Assembly (NCBI GenBank): GCA_023249815.1
Contig: JAHFBX010000039.1
Coordinates: forward strand, 1-13,321
DNA length: 13,321 nucleotides
Direction: 5' to 3'
Source of the DNA: Candidatus Eiseniibacteriota bacterium
GTDB taxonomy: Bacteria > Eisenbacteria > RBG-16-71-46
Below the pieces are notes generated by a model that did no database searches, had not been told where the DNA came from, and was given only the letters and a program-made list of their open reading frames with translations. A program made the position numbers and the translations under genes. Below are positions 1 to 6,633 of the stretch, piece by piece; within the stretch, counting starts at the first letter, position 1; the number at the start of each line of letters is the position of its first letter.

Positions 1-104
1 TCGACGAGGAGCGGAAGGCCGCCATGGTGAGCAACCTGCTCGTGGTGCTGTGCAGCGAACACGAGACGCAGCCCATCGTGAACGCCGGAACGCTCTACCA
101 GTGA
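1..104 (+). CDS. C-terminal end of a probable SPFH/band-7 domain protein (partial)
   Basis: The reading frame is open from the left edge (first full codon at base 3) to the TGA at 102-104 and gives 33 residues. They include a run ending NLLVVLCSEHETQPIVNAGT, followed by LYQ. From memory of the family, this type of tail (SNLLVVLCS..TQP..N.GTLY) closes a group of bacterial SPFH/band-7 (stomatin/prohibitin-like) proteins, which scaffold membrane microdomains. The SPFH domain itself lies outside the window, so the call rests on the tail and on the next gene. A small ribbon-helix-helix protein begins 15 nt downstream on the same strand, a pairing I recall for this group. The high-GC coding pattern matches its neighbours. 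It could be another protein with a similar tail. Confidence 0.55.
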   Translation, partial: DEERKAAMVSNLLVVLCSEHETQPIVNAGTLYQ

Positions 105-119
105 CGGACTGAGCGCGCC

Positions 120-344
120 GTGCCGGAGCGCCGGGCATTCCTGCTGCGCATCGACCCCGAGGTGCTCGAGGCGCTGCAGCGCTGGGCGACAGACGATCTG
201 CGCAGCCTGAACGGGCAGATCGAGTTCCTGCTGCGTCGCGCGCTCCAGCGCGAGGGTCGTGCGCCGGGCGGTGAGCAGGGCCGCCCGGCCAAGGCGCGCG
301 CGAAGGCGCCGCCCAGGGAGACGACCGAGCCGGATGCGGGCTGA
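120..344 (+). CDS. Small Arc/ribbon-helix-helix-like DNA-binding protein
   Basis: This is a 74-residue protein starting at GTG 120. Residues 4-45 fit an Arc/MetJ-type ribbon-helix-helix fold. A short strand (RAFLLRIDPEV) is followed by helix A (LEALQRWATDDL) and helix B (SLNGQIEFLLRRALQREG). The helices match the pattern of small Arc-family proteins that act as dimers and insert a two-strand sheet into the DNA major groove. The last 25 residues are basic and low in complexity (Lys/Arg/Pro/Ala) and are probably disordered. The gene lies 15 nt after the probable SPFH gene and is likely cotranscribed with it. It could be an autoregulator or an antitoxin-like protein, but no toxin gene is adjacent. 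Protein-protein interaction is an alternative role. Confidence 0.65.
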   Translation: MPERRAFLLRIDPEVLEALQRWATDDLRSLNGQIEFLLRRALQREGRAPGGEQGRPAKARAKAPPRETTEPDAG

Positions 345-386
345 GCGTATCGTCGTGTGGCGGCGCGGCGGCGAAGGCCAGCCGCT

Positions 387-1097
387 CTACTTATAACGAC
401 GCTTGACGTCGCTCCACGTGGACGGCTTCGCGGCTCCGGCGCCGCAGTTCGGCGCCCCCCCCTGCCACGTCACCACGTTCGCCGCGCCGCCCATGCCGGA
501 CAGGCCGGACGTGAGCTCCACGTTGAAGCGAGCGACCGGTGTGGTGAGCTTCATGCGCTCGATCGTGATGCATACCGGTTTGGAGCAGCCCTCACAGGCC
601 GCGGGGCCGCTGCTGCGCGAGTGGTTGATGATCATGCGGAACGCCGCGTAGTCACGGCCGCCCGCGATGGGCTGCACCGCGGCGCGCGGCACGGCCATGA
701 CCATGCGCAGGTCGACGCCGTTCGAGCCGTCGATCCTGTAGAGCCCGAGGCCGCCGGCGGCCTGGCCCATCCACGGGTCGTCACACTCCGTCTCGCCGCT
801 CACGTCGAACATCATGGTGATGGACGTCTGCCGGCAGCTTCCGCGGTTCACCATCTGCCACCACGCCGGGATGACGCCGTCGGCCGTGGTGATGCGCATG
901 TACACCTCGACGCCTGACAGATCGATCGTGGTGGGCGCCGAGAACGTGCCCACGAGCACTTCCGATCCCGTGCTCCGGTCGCACGCGAAGTTGCGGTTCG
1001 CCGTGCCTCTGCATGAATTCCACCGCAACGCCATGCCGGCGGCATGGGCTTCGAGTGGTGCGCTGATCAGCGCGACGACGAGGAAGAGGCGACGCAA
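387..1097 (-). CDS. Secreted eight-cysteine protein with a W-x3-K-x2-Y-K tail
   Basis: This protein of 236 residues has a signal peptide at residues 1-20 (MRRLFLVVALISAPLEAHAA) and no other membrane segment. The start is TTG at 1097, chosen because GGAG lies 7 nt upstream on the minus strand and no ATG precedes the signal peptide. The mature part has eight Cys (29, 39, 88, 105, 168, 171, 176, 218), including a C-x2-C-x4-C group, which suggests disulfides or a metal site outside the cytoplasm. The N-terminal WNSC and WWQMVNRGSCRQ segments resemble, from memory, a family of uncharacterised secreted proteins in Candidatus Eisenbacteria. The protein ends STWSDVKRRYK, close to the end of the next gene upstream (TRWGELKRLYR). 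The function is unknown. It faces the ribbon-helix-helix gene convergently, with 42 nt between them. Confidence 0.75.
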   Translation of the reverse strand: MRRLFLVVALISAPLEAHAAGMALRWNSCRGTANRNFACDRSTGSEVLVGTFSAPTTIDLSGVEVYMRITTADGVIPAWWQMVNRGSCRQTSITMMFDVSGETECDDPWMGQAAGGLGLYRIDGSNGVDLRMVMAVPRAAVQPIAGGRDYAAFRMIINHSRSSGPAACEGCSKPVCITIERMKLTTPVARFNVELTSGLSGMGGAANVVTWQGGAPNCGAGAAKPSTWSDVKRRYK

Positions 1098-1154
1098 CTC
1101 AGGACTCCGGGGTGGGTCGGATCGGGCGCGGACGGTGCCAGCGGGAGGGCACGC

Positions 1155-1274
1155 ATGAGTCTGGCGCGTGCCCCCGAGGGGCGCAAGCCGCGGGTCTTTC
1201 TGCCGAGCTTCAGCGAGGTGGCTCGCGAACGTCCGCGCGAGTCGTTCGGCGCGCCCGCCTGGGCTCAGCGATAG
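1155..1274 (+). CDS. Possible 39-residue basic small protein in the gap between two secreted-protein genes
   Basis: ATG 1155 is preceded by a strong Shine-Dalgarno stretch, GGGAGGG at 1143-1149, with 5 nt spacing. The frame runs 39 codons to TAG at 1272-1274, and most codons end in G or C. The product is rich in Arg and has no signal peptide or recognisable domain. It lies antisense to the 167-nt gap between two minus-strand genes and overlaps the 3' end of the upstream one by 10 nt. I do not recognise it. In DNA this GC-rich, open frames of this length arise easily by chance, and the ribosome site is the only positive evidence. Confidence 0.2.
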   Translation: MSLARAPEGRKPRVFLPSFSEVARERPRESFGAPAWAQR

Positions 1275-2020
1275 AGCCTCTTCAGCTCGCCCCAGCGCGT
1301 GAGCCGGGTGGCCACGGGGTGCTCGCTCTCGAGGATCAGGTCATCGAAATACACCGGAACCTCGCCCACCGACGCACTGAAGTTGTAGGCGCCCACCCAG
1401 CCGGTCAGGATCGGGGCCGTCGCGTCCACGATGGGCGTGGGAGTCATCTGGACACCGTCGAAGAAGATCAGGAACTCGTTGCCGCCGGCGATGATCTTCA
1501 TGTGGTGCCAGCTGTTCGCGGTGGGAACGCCATTCGGCAGCGTGTTGAGGAACCAGCTCGCCAGGTCCGGAAGCGGCGCGCCGGCGACGAACTTGCGGAA
1601 CCGGAGCTGGAACAACCCCGGGTTCACGACGAGCTGGTAGAAGGTCTGGAAGTCGTTCGTGGGATCCGCGCGCACGATCAGTCCGCGTCGCGTGTCCCCC
1701 GCGCCGGTGAAGAACCAGCCACTCCACGTGTAGTCCGCCTGCCCCGCGGGGTCGGTGGCCGAGACCGCGATGCCACCGAGGCCGGTGGCATTGTTCGTGA
1801 GCACCGCGACGGTGTTGTCGCCCGAGGGATTGGGAATCGCGGGGTCGCCGCTCGGCAGGACGAGCGGCGTGAACACGCGGCCGACGCCGAAGCCGGGGGA
1901 CCAGGGAAGCTCCAACACGCCGCTCGGGACGCGCTCCTGCTTCAAGATCAACGCGCTCGCCGAGGACGCGAGGACGACGGTGAGCAGCAACGAAACGGAC
2001 AGCGATCTCGCTAGGGGCAT
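1265..2020 (-). CDS. Secreted LamG/concanavalin-like jelly-roll protein with a W-x3-K-x2-Y-R tail
   Basis: This protein of 251 residues starts at ATG 2020, with GGAGG about 10 nt upstream. Residues 1-23 form a signal peptide (MPLARSLSVSLLLTVVLASSASA). The rest looks like a LamG / concanavalin A-like beta sandwich. Strands such as YTWSGWFFTGAGDTRRGLIVRA, then NSWHHMKIIAGGNEFLIFFDG and VPVYFDDLILES follow the pattern of a domain that binds carbohydrate or acts as a structural module. In this class the W-H-H-M-K-I segment and the terminal FDDL strand are typical. No catalytic residues can be assigned, and there are no cysteines. The C-terminus RLTRWGELKRLYR matches the pattern of the neighbouring eight-cysteine protein. 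It could be a cell-surface carbohydrate-binding or adhesion protein. Confidence 0.7.
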   Translation of the reverse strand: MPLARSLSVSLLLTVVLASSASALILKQERVPSGVLELPWSPGFGVGRVFTPLVLPSGDPAIPNPSGDNTVAVLTNNATGLGGIAVSATDPAGQADYTWSGWFFTGAGDTRRGLIVRADPTNDFQTFYQLVVNPGLFQLRFRKFVAGAPLPDLASWFLNTLPNGVPTANSWHHMKIIAGGNEFLIFFDGVQMTPTPIVDATAPILTGWVGAYNFSASVGEVPVYFDDLILESEHPVATRLTRWGELKRLYR

Positions 2021-2192
2021 GGGGGGACGACCTCCAGCAGCGGGGACGGCTGCGTTGTTCGGGTCTGAGATGTGATGCGGTGGAGTCGCGTGCTTCGTGA
2101 TGGCTACAGATCGCTCGTCGGTGGGTTCGTTCGCGCTCTCTCCGGGTTCGTTTCGGTCGGCGTGATCGTCGGGTTCCTCGAAGTCGTGATGG

Positions 2193-4157
2193 TCAACGCA
2201 TGAGCACGAATCGCGTGCCGGACCCGTCGCCTTCGCCCACGACGCGCGCGAAGTAGACGCCGGCGGGCGCCGCCCGTCCCTGATCGTCGCGCCCCGCCCA
2301 CTCCGCGGTCGTGGCGCCGGCGGAGAGCGCCAACAGTGCGACGCGGCGGCCGGCCACGTCGACCACTTCCAGCAGGCGCGTGGTGGGCGACGCCGCGGAT
2401 TCGAGCTTCACGTGCGTGCGCGCGCGCGCGGGATTGGGTGACACGCGCAACGGGCGCGACCGTGCCGGCGACACACCGGACGCCACGTCCACGAGGCTCG
2501 CGGCGAGCGGCGCTGAGAGGTACGCGATGCGCCGGAGCAGGTTGCCGGGCGTCGTGCCGCGATCGCCGATGATGGCGCAGCCGGCCTGGTCGGTGGCGGA
2601 GGCCTGGAACATGAGCGTGGCCCGGCCGCCGGGGTTCCGCGGCGACAACGAGAAGAACCGCTCGTCCGTGGAGGGCGTGTTCGTGAGGTTCTGCGGCGCC
2701 GCGAACGCCCCACCGTGCTCGACGCTGCACACGATGTCGCCGAAGCCGATGCCGGTGACGATGCCGGGCAGTCCCATGTCGGCGGTGTGATCCACCTGCG
2801 CGTCGGTGAAGCGCAGGAATGCCACGTAGGTCTCGCTGCCATCGGGGCTGAAGCCCACCTGCGGCCAGTCCACCGACAGCGTGTTGAACCCGGGCAGCGG
2901 GCCCGCCAAGCCGTTGTCCACGTCGTCGTAGTGGTCGGCGAGCCCCGCGGGCACCTGGTAGACGGTCTCCAGGCCGCGCGTCGGCGACCAGCGCCGGATG
3001 CGGCTGCGCCAGTCGTAGTACGAGATCGTCGTGCCGCTCTTCCGCGCCTGCCACTCGCTCCACACCACGTTCGGCGTGGTGTCGTTGTACGCGATATGGC
3101 AGTGCACGTACGGCCGGTACTCGAGCGACGTGGAATCACCCTTCACGACGCTCGCGTCGGAATACGACGTCAGGTTCCGGATCGTCACCGTGCCGGCGGC
3201 GAACGATCCGTTCGACGACTCGATCAGGTAGACGTTGCCGCCCAGGTCACCCACCGCCACGCCGACGCGACCGTTCGCAGAAGCTGCGAGGCTCGGGAAC
3301 GCGGGGCGTCCGTCGCGGAACAGCGACGCGGGCGCGAACGACGTCCACGCGCCCATCTGCCAGTTGAAGCAAGAATAGACCGTGCCCGGGGCCGCGAGGT
3401 ACGAGACCCGCAGCTCGGTGGTTTCGTCGTAGACGCCACCGCGAGGGACTTCACCGAGCACGGTGAAACTACCATTGGGATTCGCCGCCACCTGCGGGAA
3501 CAGGTAGCTCGGGCTCACGATCGGCGTAAGGTAGCCGCGGAAAAGGCTGCTCGTGGGTGAATCCTGAAGATGGAAGTAGCCGTGGAGGTCGCAGCCGTCT
3601 TCGTTCAGATGCTGCGCGATCGCGACGCGGCCGTCGCTCCGCACGGCGAGGCTGCCGAACCCGCCCGCCAGGTCGCGGATGCAGCACACCGGCAGCCGCG
3701 GATCGGTGACCTTTCCGCGATTCGTCCAGGTGCCGTTCACGTCGCGCACGGCGTAGCCCATGCCGCGATTCGGGTGCGGCTGCGGCGCGGCCAGGTTCGG
3801 CGGGCAGCCGCCGCCCAGCTCGCAGAAGTCGTCCTGCCACGTGACGTGCACCCGACCGTCAGCGCCCACCTCGATGTGGCGGCCGAGCGATCCCATGTCC
3901 TGGAGGTCGTACCACGTGGAATCCAGCTGCACGGCGCCGGCCGGCAGTCCGACGTTCACGGCGAACGGCGTGGCCGGTTGGCGGGCGGAGGCCGTGAGGG
4001 TCGAGGAGGCGGTGCGCGGTGCATCAGGATCACGGAGCACCCGCCCCGGAGGATTCGCGCTCGTGCGCGCGGCGGCGGGCACGCTCGAGAGCATCACGCA
4101 CGCGAGCGCGAGCCCGACGCTTGCGATCGCTCGACGAACGGTCGCCCCGAGCGTCAC
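2193..4157 (-). CDS. Secreted propeller-like protein with FlgD-Ig / type IX-style C-terminal domain
   Basis: This protein of 654 residues starts at GTG 4157, with GGAG 9 nt upstream. Its first bases overlap the stop of the TonB receptor gene (GTGA, 4154-4157), so translation is probably coupled. A signal peptide spans about residues 1-30. The body carries recurring strands of the form DGRVHVTW, DGRVAIAQ, NGSFTVLG and NGRVGVAV, typical of a sialidase/BNR-like beta-propeller. Complete sialidase Asp-boxes were not seen. Residues about 570-654 form a FlgD-Ig / type IX sorting-like domain: SPNPARA, VVDVAGRRVA, WAGRDDQG, GVYFARV, final RFVLMR. In FCB bacteria such domains direct export through the type IX system or anchor proteins at the surface. 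A surface binding partner of the adjacent receptor is a reasonable inference; no enzyme activity can be assigned. Confidence 0.78.
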   Translation of the reverse strand: MTLGATVRRAIASVGLALACVMLSSVPAAARTSANPPGRVLRDPDAPRTASSTLTASARQPATPFAVNVGLPAGAVQLDSTWYDLQDMGSLGRHIEVGADGRVHVTWQDDFCELGGGCPPNLAAPQPHPNRGMGYAVRDVNGTWTNRGKVTDPRLPVCCIRDLAGGFGSLAVRSDGRVAIAQHLNEDGCDLHGYFHLQDSPTSSLFRGYLTPIVSPSYLFPQVAANPNGSFTVLGEVPRGGVYDETTELRVSYLAAPGTVYSCFNWQMGAWTSFAPASLFRDGRPAFPSLAASANGRVGVAVGDLGGNVYLIESSNGSFAAGTVTIRNLTSYSDASVVKGDSTSLEYRPYVHCHIAYNDTTPNVVWSEWQARKSGTTISYYDWRSRIRRWSPTRGLETVYQVPAGLADHYDDVDNGLAGPLPGFNTLSVDWPQVGFSPDGSETYVAFLRFTDAQVDHTADMGLPGIVTGIGFGDIVCSVEHGGAFAAPQNLTNTPSTDERFFSLSPRNPGGRATLMFQASATDQAGCAIIGDRGTTPGNLLRRIAYLSAPLAASLVDVASGVSPARSRPLRVSPNPARARTHVKLESAASPTTRLLEVVDVAGRRVALLALSAGATTAEWAGRDDQGRAAPAGVYFARVVGEGDGSGTRFVLMR

Positions 4158-6400
4158 CAGGGCAGACTCCGTTCGTGCCGCAGCGAGAGTGCGAGATGTC
4201 GGCCGGGCTCATCGATGAAGCCGAGAGGTTCGCGATAGCGCGTGTCGGTCAGGTTCCGCACCGTGGCGGTGAATCGCGTGCCCCACGCGGTGGCCGACAC
4301 CTCGGCATCGGCGGTCCAGTGCGCGGGGCGCGCGAGCTGCGGGTCACCGTGGCCGCTCGCGTCCGTCCAGCGCACGCGCACTCCCGCGATGCCGGTGAAG
4401 CTCGTGATCGGGAGCGTCCGGCGGAGATCGAAGCTCGCGCGTGTGGCGCCCAGGTCGGGGATGGGGTCGCCCGTGTCGGCGTCACGGCCGCGCGGTGCGG
4501 CCGCGTTCGCGGCGAAGCGCCAGGCGCCCACACCGATTTCGGTCTCGAGCTCCACGCCCTCCAGCACGGCGCGGCGCACGTTCGTGTACTGGAAGCGCGG
4601 CACCAGGTAGAGCTGCCCCAAGTAGCGGAGCGTGATCAAGTCGTCCACGTCGGAGCGGTACACTGAGACGCGCGCGCGACGCAGCGCACCCCAGCCGGAC
4701 TCGCCGGTGCGCACGCCTAGCTCGATGGTTCGCGAGCGCTCAGGCTGGAGCTCGGGGTTGCCGAACAGGCGCATGCCGCCGTGGAAGCCGTCGTTGAAAT
4801 AGCGCTCTTCCAGATCGGGGGCGCGGAACCCGCTCGCCACGCGGCCATACGGCAGGCAGCCGTGGACCGCCCACGCCAGCCCGCCCTCGAAACTCCACTG
4901 GCGGTCGGTGACGTGCAGGATGGGTGTGAAGCTCTGTGGCGTGGAGTCGGCGTGCGAGCGCATCCAGTCGTAGCGCGCGCCGAGTTCCACGCGCAGCGTG
5001 CGCCAGGTGAACGGCGCGAACGCGCGCCCCGCGAGCACGTCGCGCCTCGCCGGCGGCACGGATTCCCCGGCGCTCGTCGTGGTCGACGTCTGCACGCCTG
5101 ACGTGTTCACGATCGTCACGTCGGTGGTGCGCGGGCCCTTCGTGCTCTCGTGGCGGTACTCCCCCGCCACGCGCACGACACCCAGCTTCGCGGTGGGCTG
5201 CAAGCCGAACGAGCGTGTGTCGATGCGGTCGTCGGCGCTCGTCGTGCGCATCGCCGCGAACCGTCCGCGCACGAACTGGCTGTCGGCCGAGGTCTCGATG
5301 AACGCGGTGCGGAAGTTCTGCTCGATGCCCAGCAAGCCGAGTTCCGGCCGGCCCGCGCGCGCGGGCAGCTTCCACTCGAGCCGATGCGCGACGCGCTCCT
5401 GGAGCGGGTACTCGGCGTGCGAGCCCGCGTCGTCCGCGAAAGCCGGAACGTTCACGTCGCGCGCGGTGTGCTGCGTGCGCTCGAGGTCGAGCGTGGAGCC
5501 GGCGACGCTCGCCTGCACGCGCGCGTTCAGCTCACCCTCGTGGAAACTGCTGTTCGGCACGCGGCCGTCGGGCGTGACGAGAGCGCCGAGCCGGCCAAGC
5601 CCGCCCGAGAGCTCGGCGCCGACGCGCGGCGAGAAGAAGCGGAGCCGCGCCTGCGCCGAACGTTCGTTCCCGGGATCCGACGTACGGCCGGTGACCATGA
5701 ACGTCGTACGATGCGGCCCGAGCAGGTCGCGATGCGTCATCAGTTCCACCACACCCCCCAGCGCGTCCGAACCGTATTGCACGCCGCCCGCACCCGGCAG
5801 CACCTCCACGGCCTCGAGCCGATCCACCGAGACCAGTGACGTCTGGGCACCGTGTCCGCGACCCGACTGCAGGCGCACGCCATCCACCAGCACGAGCACG
5901 CGATTGCCACCCAGCCCACGCAACGTCACGTTCGACGACCACGGCCCGGTGCGCGCCACCTCGAGCCCGGGCGTGCCCTCGAGCGCATCGCCCGCGTTGG
6001 AGGGCTGAAAGCGCACGAGATCCGCGCGCTCGAGACGCGCGCGCGTCACGGTCGCGCGCTCGACGTCGCGAGAGCGCATGGCGTCCACGCGCACCGGCGG
6101 CAAGATCGTGACCGTGTCGACGATGCCAAGTCGCGGCCTCGGGACGATGAGAGGACGCGGGGGCGGGAGCGTGGTGCTGTCCGCGGCGGCGTTCGAGCGA
6201 ACGCTGTCGGCCGCCTCGGCGACACGAGTCGCGCGGTCCGCGGGCGCCAGATCGAAAGCAGACCCCATGGGTTCCGTGGCGCGCACAGCGTGCGCGCGAA
6301 GGATGATCGCCAGAGCGAGGCATGACCACACGGAAACCCAGGGGGTTCTCACGTGCGGACTATCGGCATGCGCGCCACGGGCTTCCATTCGGAGTATCAC
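4154..6400 (-). CDS. TonB-dependent outer-membrane receptor
   Basis: This is a 748-residue receptor that would take up a ligand across the outer membrane using TonB energy. A probable TonB box lies near residues 95-100 (DTVTIL). The plug spans about 108-222 and includes NAGDALEGTPGLEV, NVTLRGLGGNRVLVLVDGVR and YGSDALGGVVEL. The rest is a barrel with the family segment VASGFRAPDLEERYF and the sequence FGNPELQPERS, typical of cobalamin/heme-type receptors. The protein ends with Trp. GTG 6400 is chosen because GGAG (6410-6413) lies 9 nt upstream. It gives a long basic leader before the hydrophobic signal core at about 22-36. GTG 6352 would give a more usual signal peptide but lacks a ribosome site. 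The ligand cannot be read from the sequence. Upstream RNA structure may control translation. Confidence 0.9.
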   Translation of the reverse strand: MILRMEARGAHADSPHVRTPWVSVWSCLALAIILRAHAVRATEPMGSAFDLAPADRATRVAEAADSVRSNAAADSTTLPPPRPLIVPRPRLGIVDTVTILPPVRVDAMRSRDVERATVTRARLERADLVRFQPSNAGDALEGTPGLEVARTGPWSSNVTLRGLGGNRVLVLVDGVRLQSGRGHGAQTSLVSVDRLEAVEVLPGAGGVQYGSDALGGVVELMTHRDLLGPHRTTFMVTGRTSDPGNERSAQARLRFFSPRVGAELSGGLGRLGALVTPDGRVPNSSFHEGELNARVQASVAGSTLDLERTQHTARDVNVPAFADDAGSHAEYPLQERVAHRLEWKLPARAGRPELGLLGIEQNFRTAFIETSADSQFVRGRFAAMRTTSADDRIDTRSFGLQPTAKLGVVRVAGEYRHESTKGPRTTDVTIVNTSGVQTSTTTSAGESVPPARRDVLAGRAFAPFTWRTLRVELGARYDWMRSHADSTPQSFTPILHVTDRQWSFEGGLAWAVHGCLPYGRVASGFRAPDLEERYFNDGFHGGMRLFGNPELQPERSRTIELGVRTGESGWGALRRARVSVYRSDVDDLITLRYLGQLYLVPRFQYTNVRRAVLEGVELETEIGVGAWRFAANAAAPRGRDADTGDPIPDLGATRASFDLRRTLPITSFTGIAGVRVRWTDASGHGDPQLARPAHWTADAEVSATAWGTRFTATVRNLTDTRYREPLGFIDEPGRHLALSLRHERSLPW

Positions 6401-6409
6401 GGGCGGGCT

Positions 6410-6545
6410 CTCCGTAGTTCTACGGAGGTGTCGGACGGCACGCCCGGCGCCCGCGGCGATGTCGGCTCCATCGGGCGCGCGCCGGGAGATATCCCCGAGT
6501 GCGAACGGAACCCGTGGAGCCAGGCCGACGCTGGTACCTCCGTAG
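6410..6545 (-). promoter_or_regulatory. Candidate structured 5' leader (riboswitch-like) of the TonB receptor
   Basis: Read on the minus strand, CTACGGAGGT (6545-6536) can pair perfectly with ACCTCCGTAG (6429-6420), closing a loop of about 105 nt. The same 3' strand can instead pair with CTACGGAG (6417-6410), which contains the receptor's Shine-Dalgarno GGAG. The two helices are mutually exclusive. Inside the loop, 6461-6470 can pair with bases in 6515-6529 (GGCTCCA/TGGAGCC or GTCGGC/GCCGAC). This helix extends through CCCG/CGGG (6472-6475 with 6511-6514) to a further hairpin around CGGGG/TCCCG. The design fits a translational switch. I do not recognise a known riboswitch class; a DNA operator with an 18-bp palindrome (6410-6427) is the alternative. 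Confidence 0.45.
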
Positions 6546-6633
6546 CCCTTCCCGAGCAGCCCCGCTCCGCTCCACGCTGACCACCTCTGATCGGGACGCT
6601 CCCCCGTCCCGTTCCATTCGAGCGGGAGGCACG

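Noticed and set aside
1166..1182. GCCCC-CGA-GGGGC hairpin as a terminator in the gap between the two small secreted-protein genes.
   Set aside because: The stem is only 5 bp with a 3-nt loop and has no T-tract in the minus-strand direction. It also lies inside the possible small frame.
2123..2179. Three GGGTTCGTT-like copies (2123, 2144, 2171) between the LamG-like and propeller genes, as possible operators.
   Set aside because: The third copy differs in sequence and the spacings are unequal (21 and 27). They are not placed near a recognisable promoter, so chance is adequate.
2411..2430. Alternating CG/TG run of about 20 bp, which could form Z-DNA.
   Set aside because: It lies within codons for an Ala/Arg-rich segment of the propeller protein and is explained by GC-rich codon use. 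A similar run occurs at 12042-12056 in the porin gene.
6401..6633. Cobalamin riboswitch upstream of the TonB receptor, suggested by GGGAAGG and a GAGCCAGG-like string.
   Set aside because: The blocks are on opposite strands or in the wrong order, and the CCCGCAACTG and CCAGGAGACC-type blocks are absent. I keep the leader as an unclassified structure instead.
6499..6633. Longer N-terminus for the HAF-repeat protein from an upstream ATG at 6499.
   Set aside because: The extra 45 residues are Arg/Pro/Ser-rich and would bury the signal peptide. ATG 6634 has GGGAGG just upstream and starts a normal signal peptide.
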